A stretch of DNA of 64,000 nt from Rhabditoides inermis (taxonomy: Eukaryota; Nematoda; Chromadorea; Rhabditida; Rhabditidae). The stretch covers positions 274,501 to 338,500 of the forward strand of contig CAWZYM010000019.1 of the NCBI GenBank assembly GCA_963966185.1. The letters are read 5' to 3'. The notes under the pieces were generated by a model. The model saw nothing but the letters and a program-made list of their open reading frames with translations, ran no database searches and had not been told where the DNA came from. A program made the position numbers and the translations under genes. Of this stretch, positions 1-12,800 are shown piece by piece (positions within the stretch are counted from its first letter, which is position 1; every line of letters begins with the position of its first letter).

Positions 1-875
1 TCGTTGAGCGCAGCCTGCATCTTATTGCGTCTGTCGGCAAGCACATCAGCTGCCTTGTCGAGCTGCTTGAGCAGGTCGTCGTGCTCCTTAGCATGTTCAG
101 CATCGAGTTGAGTAGGGTCGACCTCGCCAACTGTCTTCTTGAGAGCAGCAAGTGCATCCTCGTCCTTCTTGAGCGCATCGATGAGAGCAGCAATGTTCTT
201 AGGATCGGTAGAATCGGCGTCCTTGTCCTTGGTGATGTCTAGCAGCTTGTCCTCAACGTCCTTGCGAGTAGCGTTGAACGCGGCGAGAGCAGCCATCTTG
301 TCACCAACTGCGTCTCCCAGCTGTTTCAGCAGATCTTTGAGACGAGACAGATCCCACATGCTCTTCTCGCGAAGCTCCTCGGTGTCATCGTTCTCAGGAA
401 CAGCGGCAAGCAGGTTCTCGAGCTTCTGCTTCTTCTCGACGAGGTCGTCAAGCGCAGCCTGCTGCTCCGGAAGGGCGACAGGAATCTCCACGCTCTGCTG
501 AGTGAGCTGCTCGCGAATCAGCTTAATTTCGGGAGCGACAGCGTTGAACTGCGCAACCTCATCAAGCTTCTTCTTGTTGTCGTCACACTGCTTCTGCAGG
601 TCAGCGAGCTCAGTAGGCAGATCACGAGGCACAGCGTCGTGGCTCACAAGAGGCGCATCGGTCTTCAACTTCTTGTCGACGTTGTCCGTCTTGGGTGCCA
701 GACCACGAAGAGTCTCGGCCAGATCGGCGAGAAGCGGAAGTGCGCTCTCCGGGTTCTTCTTGTCCATGTTGTCGAGCTGCTGCTTCACAGAGTCAAGCTG
801 ATCAGCAACATCGGCCGCATCCTTCTGGAGATCGTTCTCCTTTCCAATAGCCTTGTCTAGCGGATCAACGAGTCC
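1..875 (-). CDS. anc-1: Repeat exon U16, 5' part only (cut by window edge)
   Basis: The first 291 codons (plus 2 nt) of another repeat unit, starting after a TTTTCAG acceptor with GLVDPLDKAIG and running off the window at AALND. Only the X module is visible, so the S or L class cannot be told. Asn at the AALND site places it with U12-U15. The array therefore continues beyond the window. Confidence 0.93.
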
Positions 876-3800
876 CTGAAAATGGGGCACAATGAGAAGA
901 CTACTCGACCACGAACACTAATATTTTGGCTTTGCTTGTAATAAAAATCCATGCAACAACTACATACTAGACAAACACAACATTGATACACGATGACATG
1001 CATTTTGCATTGATTGTAGAACATAAGAGAATACATACCTTGATCTTGTTCTTGATAGCGGCGGCCTTGTCGAGCAGCGGCTTGGGCTCCTGCAGATCAG
1101 CTATCGGAAGGTCAGCAATCTTCTTGGCGAGATCCTTCAGCTTGTCAGAGTCAGCAACGGCAGCATCGGATGGCTGGGGCTGTTCGTACTTTGCCACCAG
1201 TGCATCGACATCACGCTGCACGTCATCAATGCTGTCTTCGACATCCTTCTTCTTCTGCTCCTCAGCAGCAGCGGCCTGCTCGGCAGCAATCTTGTCCTTG
1301 AGCTGGTTTTCGATGTCAGCGGCAAGGTCTTGAGCGACCTTCTTGAGGTCGTCCAGCTGGCTCTTCTCGGTGGGAGCATCGATTGGCTGCGTAGCAAGCT
1401 GCTCAATGACGGGAATAATGTCGTTCTTCACGTGATCGAGCTCCTTCTGCAGCTCATCCACAGGCAGTGTGGTATCCGCAGCATCGCCGGTGGTGGGTTT
1501 GCCCTTCTTGCTCTTGCCCTTCTTGGCCTTGGGAGCCGACGGCTTAACCTTGTCGGAAACGTCGTCAGTGTCCTTCTTGATACCAGCAATAGCCTTCTGA
1601 AGAGCGTCCAGCTTGGCGTCTTCGTCATCCTTCTTCTTGCGAAGATCAGCCAGAAGAGCGAGCTGTGCGTTGATCTTATCATCGGCAGGAAGCGTCTTGA
1701 GTTCCTTCTCGAGATCATCCATGGCCTCCGGCGAGAGTTTGTTCAGAGGAAGGTCGTGCAATTTTTCGAGCTTCAGAGTTAGCATAAGAAGGTACTGATC
1801 CTTCTCATCATCGTCTGCCTTCTTCTTCACATCATCAATGATTTTCTCGAGCTGGTCGATCTTCTCGTGCAGGTCCTTCAGAACTTCCGGATCATGTTTG
1901 ACATGAGAACGCGGGGCGTTAGCCTTGTCATCGAGAACAGCGAGTTGTGCCATGATCGGAGGCAGCTGGGTATCCTCAAGGTTCTTGACTGCCGCCTTGT
2001 CCGGGTTCTGCTGCAGGAAGTCGTAGATGCGAGCGATCTCGTCGTCAATGGTCTTTGCAGAGTCGGTGATCAGCTTCTCGTCTTCGGTCTCAGCAAGAAG
2101 TCCGTTAAGGAGATCTTCGAACTGCTGTTCGGTCTGCTCCACGTCCACGTCGAAGAATCGAACGTCGGCGTAGGCACACTCAAGCGGGTCGAGCAGCTCG
2201 GAAAGACGCTGTAGGTTCTTCATGGCGTCCTTCAGATCCTCAACTCCCTTAGCAGCCTCCTGGATGTTGGCAAGATCCTTCACAGCTTCGTCGAGCGGTC
2301 GTAGAGGCTTCTCAAGGATGGCATCGAGCGGCTTCTGCAGCTCCCCGAGCTTGTTGTCTCCCTCCTCGCGAGCAGCCACAAACTCGTTCCAGTTCTTGGT
2401 GCGGTCGTCAAGCTGCGGAATGACGTCATCGGCGGCGGCAAGTGCATCAGCAAGAGCACGAACCGAATCGTCAGTTGCAGTGGGAGAGGAGTTGATGAGG
2501 TCACGGGCAGCATCAGCCGCCTTCTTCACGTCACCACTCAATGGCGCAAAGCTGTCCGGAATCGCCTCCGGGTCGTTGAGCAGACGCTGTGCTTCCTTCA
2601 CAAGATCGGCCAGGTCGTTCTTGAGGTTATCTGCCTCCGCACGCACCTTCTCCAAAGCAGTGGCGTCGTTGAGCGCAGCCTGCATCTTATTGCGTCTGTC
2701 GGCAAGCACATCAGCTGCCTTGTCGAGCTGCTTGAGCAGGTCGTCGTGCTCCTTAGCATGTTCAGCATCGAGTTGAGTAGGGTCGACCTCGCCAACTATC
2801 TTCTTGAGAGCAGCAAGTGCATCCTCGTCCTTCTTGAGCGCATCGATGAGAGCAGCAATGTTCTTAGGATCGGTAGAATCGGCGTCCTTGTCCTTGGTGA
2901 TGTCTAGCAGCTTGTCCTCAACGTCCTTGCGAGTAGCGTTGAACGCGGCGAGAGCAGCCATCTTGTCACCAACTGCGTCTCCCAGCTGTTTCAGCAGATC
3001 TTTGAGACGAGACAGATCCCACATGCTCTTCTCGCGAAGCTCCTCGGTGTCATCGTTCTCAGGAACAGCGGCAAGCAGGTTCTCGAGCTTCTGCTTCTTC
3101 TCGACGAGGTCGTCAAGCGCAGCCTGCTGCTCCGGAAGGGCGACAGGAATCTCCACGCTCTGCTGAGTGAGCTGCTCGCGAATCAGCTTAATTTCGGGAG
3201 CGACAGCGTTGAACTGCGCAACCTCATCAAGCTTCTTATTGTTGTCGTCACACTGCTTCTGCAGGTCAGCGAGCTCAGTAGGCAGATCACGAGGCACAGC
3301 GTCGTGGCTCACAAGAGGCGCATCGGTCTTCAACTTCTTGTCGACGTTGTCCGTCTTGGGTGCCAGACCACGAAGAGTCTCGGCCAGATCGGCGAGAAGC
3401 GGAAGTGCGCTCTCCGGGTTCTTCTTGTCCATGTTGTCGAGCTGCTGCTTCACAGAGTCAAGCTGATCAGCAACATCGGCCGCATCCTTCTGGAGATCGT
3501 TCTCCTTTCCAATAGCCTTGTCTAGCGGATCAACGAGTCCCTGAAAATGGGGCACAATGAGAAGACTACTCGACCACGAACACTAATATTTTGGCTTTGC
3601 TTGTAATAAAAATCCATGCAACAACTACATACTAGACAAACACAACATTGATACACGATGACATGCATTTTGCATTGATTGTAGAACATAAGAGAATACA
3701 TACCTTGATCTTGTTCTTGATAGCGGCGGCCTTGTCGAGCAGCGGCTTGGGCTCCTGCAGATCAGCTATCGGAAGGTCAGCAATCTTCTTGGCGAGATCC

Positions 3801-6800
3801 TTCAGCTTGTCAGAGTCAGCAACGGCAGCATCGGATGGCTGGGGCTGTTCGTACTTTGTCACCAGTGCATCGACATCACGCTGCACGTCATCAATGCTGT
3901 CTTCGACATCCTTCTTCTTCTGCTCCTCAGCAGCAGCGGCCTGCTCGGCAGCAATCTTGTCCTTGAGCTGGTTTTCGATGTCAGCGGCAAGGTCTTGAGC
4001 GACCTTCTTGAGGTCGTCCAGCTGGCTCTTCTCGGTGGGAGCATCGATTGGCTGCGTAGCAAGCTGCTCAATGACGGGAATAATGTCGTTCTTCACGTGA
4101 TCGAGCTCCTTCTGCAGCTCATCCACAGGCAGTGTGGTATCCGCAGCATCGCCGGTGGTGGGTTTGCCCTTCTTGCTCTTGCCCTTCTTGGCCTTGGGAG
4201 CCGACGGCTTAACCTTGTCGGAAACGTCGTCAGTGTCTTTCTTGATACCAGCAATAGCCTTCTGAAGAGCGTCCAGCTTGGCGTCTTCGTCAGCCTTCTT
4301 CTTGCGAAGATCAGCCAGAAGAGCGAGCTGTGCGTTGATCTTATCATCGGCAGGAAGCGTCTTGAGTTCCTTCTCGAGATCATCCATGGCCTCCGGCGAG
4401 AGTTCGTTCAGAGGAAGGTCGTGCAATTTTTCGAGCTTCAGAGTTAGCATAAGAAGGTACTGATCCTTCTCATCATCGTCTGCCTTCTTCTTCACTTCAT
4501 CAATGATTTTCTCGAGCTGGTCGATCTTCTCGTGCAGGTCCTTCAGAACTTCCGGATCATGTTTGACATGAGAACGCAGAGCGTTCGCCTTGTCATCGAG
4601 AACAGCGAGTTGTGCCATGATCGGAGGCAGCTGGGTATCCTCAAGGTTCTTGACTGCCGCCTTGTCCGGGTTCTGCTGCAGGAAGTCGTAGATGCGAGCG
4701 ATCTCGTCGTCAATGGTCTTTGCAGAGTCGGTGATCAGCTTCTCGTCTTCGGTCTCAGCAAGAAGTCCGTTAAGGAGATCTTCGAACTGCTGTTCGGTCT
4801 GCTCCACGTCCACGTCGAAGAATCGAACGTCGGCGTAGGCACACTCAAGCGGGTCGAGCAGCTCGGAAAGACGCTGTAGGTTCTTCATGGCGTCCTTCAG
4901 ATCCTCAACTCCCTTAGCAGCCTCCTGGATGTTGGCAAGATCCTTCACAGCTTCGTCGAGCGGTCGTAGAGGCTTCTCAAGGATGGCATCGAGCGGCTTC
5001 TGCAGCTCCCCGAGCTTGTTGTCTCCCTCCTCGCGAGCAGCCACAAACTCGTTCCAGTTCTTGGTGCGGTCGTCAAGCTGCGGAATGACGTCATCGGCGG
5101 CGGCAAGTGCATCAGCAAGAGCACGAACCGAATCGTCAGTTGCAGTGGGAGAGGAGTTGATGAGGTCACGGGCAGCATCAGCCGCCTTCTTCACGTCACC
5201 ACTCAATGGCGCAAAGCTGTCCGGAATCGCCTCCGGGTCGTTGAGCAGACGCTGTGCTTCCTTCACAAGATCGGCCAGGTCGTTCTTGAGGTTATCTGCC
5301 TCCGCACGCACCTTCTCCAAAGCAGTGGCGTCGTTGAGCGCAGCCTGCATCTTATTGCGTCTGTCGGCAAGCACATCAGCTGCCTTGTCGAGCTGCTTGA
5401 GCAGGTCGTCGTGCTCCTTAGCATGTTCAGCATCGAGTTGAGTAGGGTCGACCTCGCCAACTATCTTCTTGAGAGCAGCAAGTGCATCCTCGTCCTTCTT
5501 GAGCGCATCGATGAGAGCAGCAATGTTCTTAGGATCGGTAGAATCGGCGTCCTTGTCCTTGGTGATGTCTAGCAGCTTGTCCTCAACGTCCTTGCGAGTA
5601 GCGTTGAACGCGGCGAGAGCAGCCATCTTGTCACCAACTGCGTCTCCCAGCTGTTTCAGCAGATCTTTGAGACGAGACAGATCCCACATGCTCTTCTCGC
5701 GAAGCTCCTCGGTGTCATCGTTCTCAGGAACAGCGGCAAGCAGGTTCTCGAGCTTCTGCTTCTTCTCGACGAGGTCGTCAAGCGCAGCCTGCTGCTCCGG
5801 AAGGGCGACAGGAATCTCCACGCTCTGCTGAGTGAGCTGCTCGCGAATCAGCTTAATTTCGACAGCGTTGAACTGCGCAACCTCATCAAGCTTCTTATTG
5901 TTGTCGTCACACTGCTTCTGCAGGTCAGCGAGCTCAGTAGGCAGATCACGAGGCACAGCGTCGTGGCTCACAAGAGGCGCATCGGTCTTCAACTTCTTGT
6001 CGACGTTGTCCGTCTTGGGTGCCAGACCACGAAGAGTCTCGGCCAGATCGGCGAGAAGCGGAAGTGCGCTCTCCGGGTTCTTCTTGTCCATGTTGTCGAG
6101 CTGCTGCTTCACAGAGTCAAGCTGATCAGCAACATCGGCCGCATCCTTCTGGAGATCGTTCTCCTTTCCAATAGCCTTGTCTAGCGGATCAACGAGTCCC
6201 TGAAAATGGGGCACAATGAGAAGACTACTCGACCACGAACACTAATATTTTGGCTTTGCTTGTAATAAAAATCCATGCAACAACTACATACTAGACAAAC
6301 ACAACATTGATACACGATGACATGCATTTTGCATTGATTGTAGAACATAAGAGAATACATACCTTGATCTTGTTCTTGATAGCGGCGGCCTTGTCGAGCA
6401 GCGGCTTGGGCTCCTGCAGATCAGCTATCGGAAGGTCAGCAATCTTCTTGGCGAGATCCTTCAGCTTGTCAGAGTCAGCAACGGCAGCATCGGATGGCTG
6501 GGGCTGTTCGTACTTTGTCACCAGTGCATCGACATCACGCTGCACGTCATCAATGCTGTCTTCGACATCCTTCTTCTTCTGCTCCTCAGCAGCAGCGGCC
6601 TGCTCGGCAGCAATCTTGTCCTTGAGCTGGTTTTCGATGTCAGCGGCAAGGTCTTGAGCGACCTTCTTGAGGTCGTCCAGCTGGCTCTTCTCGGTGGGAG
6701 CATCGATTGGCTGCGTAGCAAGCTGCTCAATGACGGGAATAATGTCGTTCTTCACGTGATCGAGCTCCTTCTGCAGCTCATCCACAGGCAGTGTGGTATC

Positions 6801-9800
6801 CGCAGCATCGCCGGTGGTGGGTTTGCCCTTCTTGCTCTTGCCCTTCTTGGCCTTGGGAGCCGACGGCTTAACCTTGTCGGAAACGTCGTCAGTGTCTTTC
6901 TTGATACCAGCAATAGCCTTCTGAAGAGCGTCCAGCTTGGCGTCTTCGTCAGCCTTCTTCTTGCGAAGATCAGCCAGAAGAGCGAGCTGTGCGTTGATCT
7001 TATCATCGGCAGGAAGCGTCTTGAGTTCCTTCTCGAGATCATCCATGGCCTCCGGCGAGAGTTCGTTCAGAGGAAGGTCGCGCAATTTTTCGAGCTTCAG
7101 AGTTAGCATAAGAAGGTACTGATCCTTCTCATCATCGTCTGCCTTCTTCTTCACTTCATCAATGATTTTCTCGAGCTGGTCGATCTTCTCGTGCAGGTCC
7201 TTCAGAACTTCCGGATCATGTTTGACATGAGAACGCGGAGCGTTCGCCTTGTCATCAAGAACAGCGAGTTGTGCCATGATCGGAGGCAGCTGGGTATCCT
7301 CAAGGTTCTTGACTGCCGCCTTGTCCGGGTTCTGCTGCAGGAAGTCGTAGATGCGAGCGATCTCGTCGTCAATGGTCTTTGCAGAGTCGGTGATCAGCTT
7401 CTCGTCTCCGGTCTCAGCAAGAAGTCCGTTAAGGAGATCTTCGAACTGCTGTTCGGTCTGCTCCACGTCCACGTCGAAGAATCGAACGTCGGCGTAGGCA
7501 CACTCAAGCGGGTCGAGCAGCTCGGAAAGACGCTGTAGGTTCTTCATGGCGTCCTTCAGCTCCTCAACTCCCTTAGCAGCCTCCTGGATGTTGGCAAGAT
7601 CCTTCACAGCTTCGTCGAGCGGTCGTAGAGGCTTCTCAAGAATGGCATCGAGCGGCTTCTGCAGCTCCCCGAGCTTGTTGTCTCCCTCCTCGCGAGCAGC
7701 CACAAACTCGTTCCAGTTCTTGGTGCGGTCGTCAAGCTGCGGAATGACGTCATCGGCGGCGGCAAGTGCATCAGCAAGAGCACGAACCGAATCGTCAGTT
7801 GCAGTGGGAGAGGAGTTGATGAGGTCACGGGCAGCATCAGCCGCCTTCTTCACGTCACCACTCAATGGCGCAAAGCTGTCCGGAATCGCCTCCGGGTCGT
7901 TGAGCAGACGCTGTGCTTCCTTCACAAGATCGGCCAGGTCGTTCTTGAGGTTATCTGCCTCCGCACGCACCTTCTCCAAAGCAGAGGCGTCGTTGAGCGC
8001 AGCCTGCATCTTATTGCGTCTGTCGGCAAGCACATCAGCTGCTTTGTCGAGCTGCTTGAGCAGGTCGTCGTGCTCCTTAGCATGTTCAGCATCGAGTTGA
8101 GTAGGGTCGACCTCGCCAACTGTCTTCTTGAGAGCAGCAAGTGCATCCTCGTCCTTCTTGAGCGCATCGATGAGAGCAGCAATGTTCTTAGGATCGGTAG
8201 AATCGGCATCCTTGTCCTTGGTGATGTCTAGCAGCTTGTCCTCAACGTCCTTGCGAGTAGCGTTGAACGCGGCGAGAGCAGCCATCTTGTCACCAACTGC
8301 GTCTCCCAGCTGTTTCAGCAGATCTTTGAGACGAGACAGATCCCACATGCTCTTCTCGCGAAGCTCCTCGGTGTCATCGTTCTCAGGAACAGCGGCAAGC
8401 AGGTTCTCGAGCTTCTGCTTCTTCTCGACGAGGTCGTCAAGCGCAGCCTGCTGCTCCGGAAGGGCGACAGGAATCTCCACGCTCTGCTGAGTGAGCTGCT
8501 CGCGAATCAGCTTAATTTCGGGAGCGACAGCGTTGAACTGCGCAACCTCATCAAGCTTCTTCTTGTTGTCGTCACACTGCTTCTGCAGGTCAGCGAGCTC
8601 AGTAGGCAGATCACGAGGCACAGCGTCGTGGCTCACAAGAGGCGCATCGGTCTTCAACTTCTTGTCGACGTTGTCCGTCTTGGGTGCCAGACCACGAAGA
8701 GTCTCGGCCAGATCGGCGAGAAGCGGAAGTGCGCTCTCCGGGTTCTTCTTGTCCATGTTGTCGAGCTGCTGCTTCACAGAGTCAAGCTGATCAGCAACAT
8801 CGGCCGCATCCTTCTGGAGATCGTTCTCCTTTCCAATAGCCTTGTCTAGCGGATCAACGAGTCCCTGAAAATGGGGCACAATGAGAAGACTACTCGACCA
8901 CGAACACTAATATTTTGGCTTTGCTTGTAATAAAAATCCATGCAACAACTACATACTAGACAAAACAACATTGATACACGATGACATGCATTTTGCATTG
9001 ATTGTAGAACATAAGAGAATACATACCTTGATCTTGTTCTTGATAGCGGCGGCCTTGTCGAGCAGCGGCTTGGGCTCCTGCAGATCAGCTATCGGAAGGT
9101 CAGCAATCTTCTTGGCGAGATCCTTCAGCTTGTCAGACTCAGCAACGGCAGCATCGGATGGCTGGGGCTGTTCGTACTTTGCCACCAGTGCATCGACATC
9201 ACGCTGCACGTCATCAATGCTGTCTTCGACATCCTTCTTCTTCTGCTCCTCAGCAGCAGCGGCCTGCTCGGCAGCAATCTTGTCCTTGAGCTGGTTTTCG
9301 ATGTCAGCGGCAAGGTCTTGAGCGACCTTCTTGAGGTCATCCAGCTGGCTCTTCTCGGTGGGAGCATCGATTGGCTGCGTAGCAAGCTGCTCAATGACGG
9401 GAATAATGTCGTTCTTCACGTGATCGAGCTCCTTCTGCAGCTCATCCACAGGCAGTGTGGTATCCGCAGCATCGCCGGTGGTGGGTTTGCCCTTCTTGCT
9501 CTTACCCTTCTTGGCCTTGGGAGCCGACGGCTTAACCTTGTCGGAAACGTCGTCAGTGTCCTTCTTGATACCAGCAATAGCCTTCTGAAGAGCGTCCAGC
9601 TTGGCGTCTTCGTCAGCCTTCTTCTTGCGAAGATCAGCCAGAAGAGCGAGCTGTGCGTTGATCTTATCATCGGCAGGAAGCGTCTTGAGTTCCTTCTCGA
9701 GATCATCCATGGCCTCCGGCGAGAGTTCGTTCAGAGGAAGGTCGTGCAATTTTTCGAGCTTCAGAGTTAGCATAAGAAGGTACTGATCCTTCTCATCATC

Positions 9801-12800
9801 GTCTGCCTTCTTCTTCGCATCATCAATGATTTTCTCGAGCTGGTCGATCTTCTCGTGCAGGTCCTTCAGAACTTCCGGATCATGTTTGACATGAGAACGC
9901 GGGGCGTTAGCCTTGTCATCGAGAACAGCGAGTTGTGCCATGATCGGAGGCAGCTGGGTATCCTCAAGGTTCTTGACTGCCGCCTTGTCCGGGTTCTGCT
10001 GCAGGAAGTCGTAGATGCGAGCGATCTCGTCGTCAATGGTCTTTGCAGAGTCGGTGATCAGCTTCTCGTCTTCGGTCTCAGCAAGAAGTCCGTTAAGGAG
10101 ATCTTCGAACTGCTGTTCGGTCTGCTCCACGTCCACGTCGAAGAATCGAACGTCGGCGTAGGCACACTCAAGCGGGTCGAGCAGCTCGGAAAGACGCTGT
10201 AGGTTCTTCATGGCGTCCTTCAGATCCTCAACTCCCTTAGCAGCCTCATGGATGTTAGCAAGATCCTTCACAGCTTCGTCGAGCGGTCGTAGAGGCTTCT
10301 CAAGGATGGCATCGAGCGGCTTCTGCAGCTCCCCGAGCTTGTTGTCTCCCTCCTCGCGAGCAGCCACAAACTCGTTCCAGTTCTTGGTGCGGTCGTCAAG
10401 CTGCGGAATGACGTCATCGGCGGCGGCAAGTGCATCAGCAAGAGCACGAACCGAATCGTCAGTTGCAGTGGGAGAGGAGTTGATGAGGTCACGGGCAGCA
10501 TCAGCCGCCTTCTTCACGTCACCACTCAATGGCGCAAAGCTGTCCGGAATCGCCTCCGGGTCGTTGAGCAGACGCTGTGCTTCCTTCACAAGATCGGCCA
10601 GGTCGTTCTTGAGGTTATCTGCCTCCGCACGCACCTTCTCCAAAGCAGTGGCGTCGTTGAGCGCAGCCTGCATCTTATTGCGTCTGTCGGCAAGCACATC
10701 AGCTGCCTTGTCGATTTGCTTGAGCAGGTCGTCGTGCTCCTTAGCATGTTCAGCATCGAGTTGAGTAGGGTCGACCTCGCCAACTGTCTTCTTGAGAGCA
10801 GCAAGTGCATCCTCGTCCTTCTTGAGCGCATCGATGAGAGCAGCAATGTTCTTAGGATCAGTAGAATCGGCGTCCTTGTCCTTGGTGATGTCTAGCAGCT
10901 TGTCCTCGACGTCCTTGCGAGTAGCGTTGAACGCGGCGAGAGCAGCCATCTTGTCACCAACTGCGTCTCCCAGCTGTTTCAGCAGATCTTTGAGACGAGA
11001 CAGATCCCACATGCTTTTCTCGCGAAGCTCCTCGGTGTCATCGTTCTCAGGAACAGCGGCAAGCAGGTTCTCGAGCTTCTGCTTCTTCTCGACGAGGTCG
11101 TCAAGCGCAGCCTGCTGCTCCGGAAGGGCGACAGGAATCTCCACGCTCTGCTGAGTGAGCTGCTCGCGAATCAGCTTAATTTCGGGAGCGACAGCGTTGA
11201 ACTGCGCAACCTCATCAAGCTTCTTCTTGTTGTCGTCACACTGCTTCTGCAGGTCAGCGAGCTCAGTAGGCAGATCACGAGGCACAGCGTCGTGGCTCAC
11301 AAGAGGCGCATCGGTCTTCAACTTCTTGTCGACGTTGTCCGTCTTGGGTGCCAGACCACGAAGAGTCTCGGCCAGATCGGCGAGAAGCGGAAGTGCGCTC
11401 TCCGGGTTCTTCTTGTCCATGTTGTCGAGCTGCTGCTTCACAGAGTCAAGCTGATCAGCAACATCGGCCGCATCCTTCTGGAGATCGTTCTCCTTTCCAA
11501 TAGCCTTGTCTAGCGGATCAACGAGTCCCTGAAAATGGGGCACAATGAGAAGACTACTCGACCACGAACACTAATATTTTGGCTTTGCTTGTAATAAAAA
11601 TCCATGCAACAACTACATACTAGACAAACACAACATTGATACACGATGACATGCATTTTGCATTGATTGTAGAACATAAGAGAATACATACCTTGATCTT
11701 GTTCTTGATAGCGGCGGCCTTGTCGAGCAGCGGCTTGGGCTCCTGCAGATCAGCTATCGGAAGGTCAGCAATCTTCTTGGCGAGATCCTTCAGCTTGTCA
11801 GAGTCAGCAACGGCAGCATCGGATGGCTGGGGCTGTTCGTACTTTGCCACCAGTGCATCGACATCACGCTGCACGTCATCAATGCTGTCTTCGACATCCT
11901 TCTTCTTCTGCTCCTCAGCAGCAGCGGCCTGCTCGGCAGCAATCTTGTCCTTGAGCTGGTTTTCGATGTCAGCGGCAAGGTCTTGAGCGACCTTCTTGAG
12001 GTCATCCAGCTGGCTCTTCTCGGTGGGAGCATCGATTGGCTGCGTAGCAAGCTGCTCAATGACGGGAATAATGTCGTTCTTCACGTGATCGAGCTCCTTC
12101 TGCAGCTCATCCACAGGCAGTGTGGTATCCGCAGCATCGCCGGTGGTGGGTTTGCCGTTCTTGCTCTTGCCCTTCTTGGCCTTGGGAGCCGACGGCTTAA
12201 CCTTGTCGGAAACGTCGTCAGTGTCCTTCTTGATACCAGCAATAGCCTTCTGAAGAGCGTCCAGCTTGGCGTCCTCCTCAGCTTGCTTTCGTGCTTCTTC
12301 AGCCTGCTTGACCTTTTCCTCCTCGACAGCTGCATCAACCAAAACCTTGGCGTCAGTTGCCACCGCGATGAGGTTGTCGTGCTTGTCAGAAATGTCCTTG
12401 GCGCGAACCTTTGGCGCATCAAGAAGTGTCTCGTCAGCAGCCTCGGTTAGCTCAGGAACCTTGGGAGCAGCGTCTTGGAGGTTCTTCTGAATTTGCTCGA
12501 TCTTGATAGGGTCTGTCGAAGATGAAATCGGCAACAGATTGTTGAGATCTTCAGAAGCAGCATCCAGGAGCTTCGCCAAATCATCAGCAAGCTGGTCGAA
12601 GCGATCAAGAGCATCAGCCTTGTCTGCCAGAGATCCACCAACACCTCCTAGCTGCTGGTCGAGGTTCTCAAGCTTGTCGAGCGTGTCAGAGCGTAGTTGA
12701 GATCCAGGCTCTGCAGTACAGTCGATGTCTTGGAGCAAGTCGTTGAGACGATCCCTCGCGGGCTTCGCATCTTCGATAGCCAGAAGAGCGGCCTTGATAT

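Noticed and set aside
2222..2776. Plus-strand open frames of 60-220 codons repeated in every unit (for example 184 codons here)
   Set aside because: They are antisense to the repeat exons and are open because of the strong codon bias on the coding strand. They recur only because the unit recurs, and their Ser/Arg/Leu-rich products look like frame shadows.
967..3555. Treating each repeat as a separate intronless 862-codon gene starting MPHFQ
   Set aside because: MPHFQ is read from the intron tail (CCCCATTTTCAG) and the 23-residue ending from the next intron (GTATGTATT onward). The exon is exactly 834 codons in phase 0, so these are exons of one gene.
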